Assembly (NCBI GenBank): GCA_003214615.1
Contig: QCLK01000003.1
Span: 113,877 to 177,876, forward strand
Direction: 5' to 3'
Length of the DNA: 64,000 bases
From: Pelagibacteraceae bacterium AG-414-E02
Lineage (GTDB): Bacteria; Pseudomonadota; Alphaproteobacteria; Pelagibacterales; Pelagibacteraceae
The position numbers and the translations under genes are program-made. A model generated the notes under the pieces. That model was not told where the DNA came from. It saw only the letters and a program-made list of their open reading frames with translations, and did not search any database. Shown here one piece after another: positions 61,144 to 64,000 of this stretch (the first letter of the stretch is position 1; every line of letters starts with the position of its first letter).

Positions 61144-61851
61144 ATGCAATTTTTAAAAGAACTTTATTATAAAAAGTATTCAAAAAGATCTTATTCTTTT
61201 AATAATGTTGATCTCATAATTGATTATTTGTTTAAAGATATTAAAAATGGAATTTATATAGATGTTGGCTGTAATCACCCTATAAAATATAACAATACTT
61301 ATTTATTATATAAAAGAGGTTGGTCAGGAATAAATATCGATTTGGACGCTTCTTCAATAAAATTATTTGACGAATATAGAAAAGGAGATCATAATATTGG
61401 TGCTCTTGTTTCTAACAAAGAAAAGATAAAAAAAACTTATATTTATCATGAAAGATCTACAATAAATACTGTTGAAAAAACCATGGTTGATTTAAAAATA
61501 AATAAACCAAAAAAAATTATTGAAAGACAAAGTATCACCCTAAACAAAATCATTCAAAATTCACCGTTCAGTGAAAAAAAAATTAACCTTCTAACAGTTG
61601 ATGTAGAAGGGCATGAGTTTCCTGTGTTAGAAAATTTCGAATTCTCAAAATATGGAATAGATGTGGTAGTTCTAGAATTGCTAAATGATAAAGTTGATAA
61701 AATGGAAATGCATAAACAGTCTCTTGAGCTGGTTATGAAAAGTAATATCTATAATTTGTTATTAAAAAGAGGGTATAAACTTATAAATTGGATTCATTCT
61801 GATTTAATTTTTGTTAATAATAATTTTAATAAAGGGAAAAAAAATGAGTAA
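61144..61851 (+). CDS. FkbM family methyltransferase
   Basis: A 235-residue SAM-dependent methyltransferase. IYIDVGCNHPIKYNNTYLLY is the SAM-binding loop of FkbM proteins; GWSGINIDLDASSI, LLTVDVEGHEFPVLENFEF and VVVLELLND follow. FkbM enzymes O-methylate sugars or other hydroxyls, often surface glycans. Function here is unknown. It overlaps the MazG-like gene by 8 bases. Confidence 0.9.
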   Translation: MQFLKELYYKKYSKRSYSFNNVDLIIDYLFKDIKNGIYIDVGCNHPIKYNNTYLLYKRGWSGINIDLDASSIKLFDEYRKGDHNIGALVSNKEKIKKTYIYHERSTINTVEKTMVDLKINKPKKIIERQSITLNKIIQNSPFSEKKINLLTVDVEGHEFPVLENFEFSKYGIDVVVLELLNDKVDKMEMHKQSLELVMKSNIYNLLLKRGYKLINWIHSDLIFVNNNFNKGKKNE

Positions 61852-62215
61852 TTTTGAAGATGTAAAAAAATTTATGGAAGCTTTTGGTCAGAAAGTAATA
61901 AATAAAACCCAATTTCCAGACGAAAAAACTATGAATCTACGATATGATTTAATTAAAGAAGAATTAAATGAACTAGAACAAGCAATGAAAACAAGAGATT
62001 TAACAGAAGTTGCTGATGCCTTAACAGATATTCTTTACGTTACATATGGCGCAGGATGTGCCTACGGAATCGATCTTGATAAATGCTTCAAAGAAGTTCA
62101 AAGAGCTAATATGAGTAAATTAGGTAGTGATGGTAAACCTATCTACAATGAAAAAGGTAAGGTTATGAAAGGACCTAATTATTCAAAACCCAATCTAAAG
62201 CAATTTATAGAATAA
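61844..62215 (+). CDS. MazG/PRA-PH-like nucleotide pyrophosphohydrolase
   Basis: A 123-residue all-alpha NTP pyrophosphatase. LIKEELNELEQAMKTRDLTEVADALTDILYVTYGAG in pieces has the EExxE...ExxD metal pattern of the MazG-like superfamily, and the C-terminus KPIYNEKGKVMKGPNYSKP is typical of the phage-/plasmid-linked group. It hydrolyses noncanonical or excess nucleoside triphosphates to monophosphates. Met61844 is taken because it follows an SD-like AAGGGA and the longer start adds a non-family leader. Confidence 0.9.
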   Translation: MSNFEDVKKFMEAFGQKVINKTQFPDEKTMNLRYDLIKEELNELEQAMKTRDLTEVADALTDILYVTYGAGCAYGIDLDKCFKEVQRANMSKLGSDGKPIYNEKGKVMKGPNYSKPNLKQFIE

Positions 62216-62223
62216 TCCAAAAA

Positions 62224-63378
62224 GTGGCTGTTCATTTTACAAGTCAAGAATTTAAAAATCGAAAAGAAAAAGTTTTGATGAAAATGAATAAATCAAACAT
62301 TGATGCTTTATTGATTTTTAAACAAGAATCTATGTACTGGCTTACTGGTTACGATACTTTTGGGTATGTTTTTTTTCAATGTTTAGTCTTGGACAAATCT
62401 GGAAATATTATTTTGCTTACCAGAGCACCAGATTTAAGACAAGCGCAAAACACTTCTATAATTAAAGATATAAGAATTTGGGTAGATCAAGATAGAGCAA
62501 ATCCTAATAATGATCTTAAAAAAATTTTAAATGAATTAAAACTTAAAAATAAAAAAGTTGGAATTGAATTTGATGCGTACGGGTTGACAGGCAAAAATGC
62601 TATCCTGTTGAAAGAATCTTTAAATGATTATTGCGATATTGAGGATAAATCCGAATTAATTTCAGAACTTAGAGTTATTAAATCTGATGAAGAAATTTTA
62701 TATGTAAGGAAAGCTGCTGAACTTGCAGATAAAGCTTTAGATGAAGTTTGGAAAAATGCAAAAACAGGTGTAAATGAAGGAAAAATTTTAGCTGAAATGC
62801 AAAAAGTTATATTCGAAAATGGTGGAGATTATCCGGCAAACGAATTTATTATAGGATCAGGACACAATGCTTTATTATGCAGATACCAATCAGAAAAAAG
62901 AATTTTATCAAATCCTGATCAACTCACTATTGAATGGGCAGGTGTTTTTAAACATTATCACTCAGCTATGTTCAGAACTATACCCATTGGTAAAGCTGAC
63001 CCAAAACATTTTAAAATGTTTGATGCTTGTTTAGAAGCTCTGACTAAATGTGAAGAAAAACTTGTTCCTGGAAATACTGTAGGTAAAGTTTTTAATGCGC
63101 ACGCAAAAACATTGGATGATCATGGTTTCAAAAAATCTCGAATGAATGCTTGTGGTTATTCATTAGGAGCAACATTTTCACCAAACTGGATGGATGTCCC
63201 TCCCATGATATTTGCTGGCAATCCTCTAATTTTAAAAACGGGAATGGTTTTTTTTATGCACATGATACTAATGGATTCTGATAATCTATTAGCAATGAAT
63301 TTAGGCGAAACTTATCTTTTGACTGAAAAGGGAAACGAAAGATTAGGTAAACAAAAGTTAGATCTAGTTGTTCTTTAA
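62224..63378 (+). CDS. M24 family pita-bread hydrolase, metal ligands missing
   Basis: A 384-residue protein: a Creatinase_N domain (1-150) and an M24 domain (about 160-384). The usual five metal ligands (Asp, Asp, His, Glu, Glu) are mostly lost: IEWAG has Glu for the first Asp, HSAMFRT has Ala for the second, GYSLG has Tyr for His, FFMHM lacks the first Glu, and only Glu in LGETYLLT remains. This pattern occurs in metal-independent members such as creatinase and ectoine hydrolase (DoeA). It starts with GTG after a short gap. It may hydrolyse a small C-N bond, not peptides. Confidence 0.85.
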   Translation: MAVHFTSQEFKNRKEKVLMKMNKSNIDALLIFKQESMYWLTGYDTFGYVFFQCLVLDKSGNIILLTRAPDLRQAQNTSIIKDIRIWVDQDRANPNNDLKKILNELKLKNKKVGIEFDAYGLTGKNAILLKESLNDYCDIEDKSELISELRVIKSDEEILYVRKAAELADKALDEVWKNAKTGVNEGKILAEMQKVIFENGGDYPANEFIIGSGHNALLCRYQSEKRILSNPDQLTIEWAGVFKHYHSAMFRTIPIGKADPKHFKMFDACLEALTKCEEKLVPGNTVGKVFNAHAKTLDDHGFKKSRMNACGYSLGATFSPNWMDVPPMIFAGNPLILKTGMVFFMHMILMDSDNLLAMNLGETYLLTEKGNERLGKQKLDLVVL

Positions 63379-63384
63379 ATTTTA

Positions 63385-64000
63385 TTAATTTGTCAACAAA
63401 GAAGGAAGTTTAAAAGTCACATTTTCTTTTAAACTTATATTTTCGACTATCGAAATTTGAGCATATTTTTTTATCTCAGCAATAAAACTCTGAACTAATT
63501 TTTCTGGAGCAGAAGCTCCTGATGTTAGACCGATTTTGTTACATTCAACAATCTCTTTTATAGGAAGTTCATTTTTAAAATTTATAAGATATGATTTTCC
63601 ACAACCTGCTTTTTTAGCAACCTCAACTAATCTTTTTGAATTTGAAGAATTGTCACTGCCAATAACAAAAAACATATCACACGAAGGGGCTATTTTTTTT
63701 ACTGCGTTTTGTCTATTTGTAGTTGCATAGCATATATCTTCTTTTACTGGTGGTTTTATTTTAGGAAATTTTTTTTCTAAAATCTGTATAATTTCTTTTG
63801 TATCATCTACTGATAAAGTTGTTTGAGTTACGTAAGCAACAGGTCCACTAATTTTAATACTTTTAGCATCATCAGCAGTTTCCACTAATACTATATTTTC
63901 TTTTGGAATTTGACCCATTGTACCTATTACCTCAGGATGATCTTTGTGTCCTATTAGAATTATTTTATAACCATTTTTATCATGTCTCTCTGCCTCTCTG
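63385..64000 (-). CDS. ispH: 4-hydroxy-3-methylbut-2-enyl diphosphate reductase (cut by window edge)
   Basis: The frame stays open to the window edge, about 204 residues; the N-terminus lies outside. LIGHKDHPEVIGTMGQ precedes the first internal Met at 63918. VTQTTLSVDDT, KEDICYATTNRQNAV (Fe-S Cys), GSDNSSNSKRLVEVA and KIGLTSGASAPEKLV are IspH signatures. It makes IPP and DMAPP in the MEP pathway with a [4Fe-4S] cluster; two of the three cluster cysteines fall outside or near the edge. Confidence 0.95.
   Translation of the reverse strand, partial: REAERHDKNGYKIILIGHKDHPEVIGTMGQIPKENIVLVETADDAKSIKISGPVAYVTQTTLSVDDTKEIIQILEKKFPKIKPPVKEDICYATTNRQNAVKKIAPSCDMFFVIGSDNSSNSKRLVEVAKKAGCGKSYLINFKNELPIKEIVECNKIGLTSGASAPEKLVQSFIAEIKKYAQISIVENISLKENVTFKLPSLLTN

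Noticed and set aside
1..64000. CRISPR arrays, insertion sequences, integrases, prophage genes, rRNA, origin
   Set aside because: I read both strands for direct repeat arrays, transposase motifs and phage genes and saw none; the DNA is continuous housekeeping and accessory metabolism.

Overview
The window is a gene-dense, strongly AT-rich stretch of bacterial chromosome with very short or overlapping intergenic spaces. It most likely comes from the SAR11 clade (Candidatus Pelagibacter, Alphaproteobacteria). The inference rests on base composition, the fused SpeD-SpeE gene, a taurine ABC cassette next to an omega-aminotransferase and alanine dehydrogenase, a dimethylglycine-dehydrogenase-type flavoprotein, solute-binding-protein transporters and the streamlined layout. 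No rRNA, CRISPR array, insertion sequence, prophage or origin was seen. There is one tRNA, and no gene-free stretch longer than about 250 bases.

Layout. 1-4.7 kb: a truncated MFS transporter, a hydroxyisobutyrate-type dehydrogenase, a flavin-binding PNPOx-like protein, a 24-codon ORF, and two glycosyltransferases with a DUF6165 protein. 4.7-7 kb: an amino-acid ABC transporter (two permeases and a binding protein, no ATPase here). 7-13.1 kb: a polyamine and methylthioadenosine (MTA) neighbourhood made of a SpeD-SpeE fusion, a class II aldolase/short-chain dehydrogenase fusion, an SMR-like membrane protein, mtnA, mtnP and apt. 13.1-27.2 kb: surface-glycan genes (rmlBAC and an RmlD-like gene, tRNA-Met, a DUF4422 protein, a sugar C-methyltransferase, a quinoprotein, an RfbH-like 3-dehydrase, several glycosyltransferases and membrane proteins) with an enoyl-CoA hydratase paralogue and a CoA-binding protein. 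27.2-35.7 kb: TauE/SafE, moaB, two tiny membrane proteins and a molybdenum hydroxylase operon (coxG, S, L, M, a split xdhC, an ICMT-like methyltransferase, a mobA-like gene). 35.6-38.5 kb: a dimethylglycine/sarcosine dehydrogenase and a SET-domain protein. 38.5-50.9 kb: an organosulfonate and amino-acid region (ald, omega-aminotransferase, tauABC, LysE and MFS exporters, a D-cysteine desulfhydrase/cysteate sulfo-lyase family lyase, a phosphotransacetylase, an alcohol dehydrogenase, an HpsN-like dehydrogenase). 51-54.8 kb: ureide catabolism (puuE, allantoicase, allA) facing an NCS1 permease across a bidirectional terminator. 55-58 kb: a TRAP transporter. 58-64 kb: a GMC oxidoreductase, TerC, an SDR, an FkbM methyltransferase, a MazG-like protein, a metal-ligand-poor M24 protein and a truncated ispH.

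How they work together. The 7-13 kb block reads as a closed MTA economy. SpeDE releases MTA when it makes spermidine. MtnP splits MTA to adenine and methylthioribose-1-phosphate. Apt recovers the adenine. MtnA makes the ketose-1-phosphate. The fused aldolase/dehydrogenase is well placed to cleave that sugar to dihydroxyacetone phosphate and convert the methylthio-aldehyde, and the SMR-like protein could handle the product. The last two steps are inference. All three binding-protein transporters carry a strong RNA hairpin between the binding-protein gene and the next permease gene. Strong Shine-Dalgarno sequences appear mainly at transporter and Mo-hydroxylase genes.
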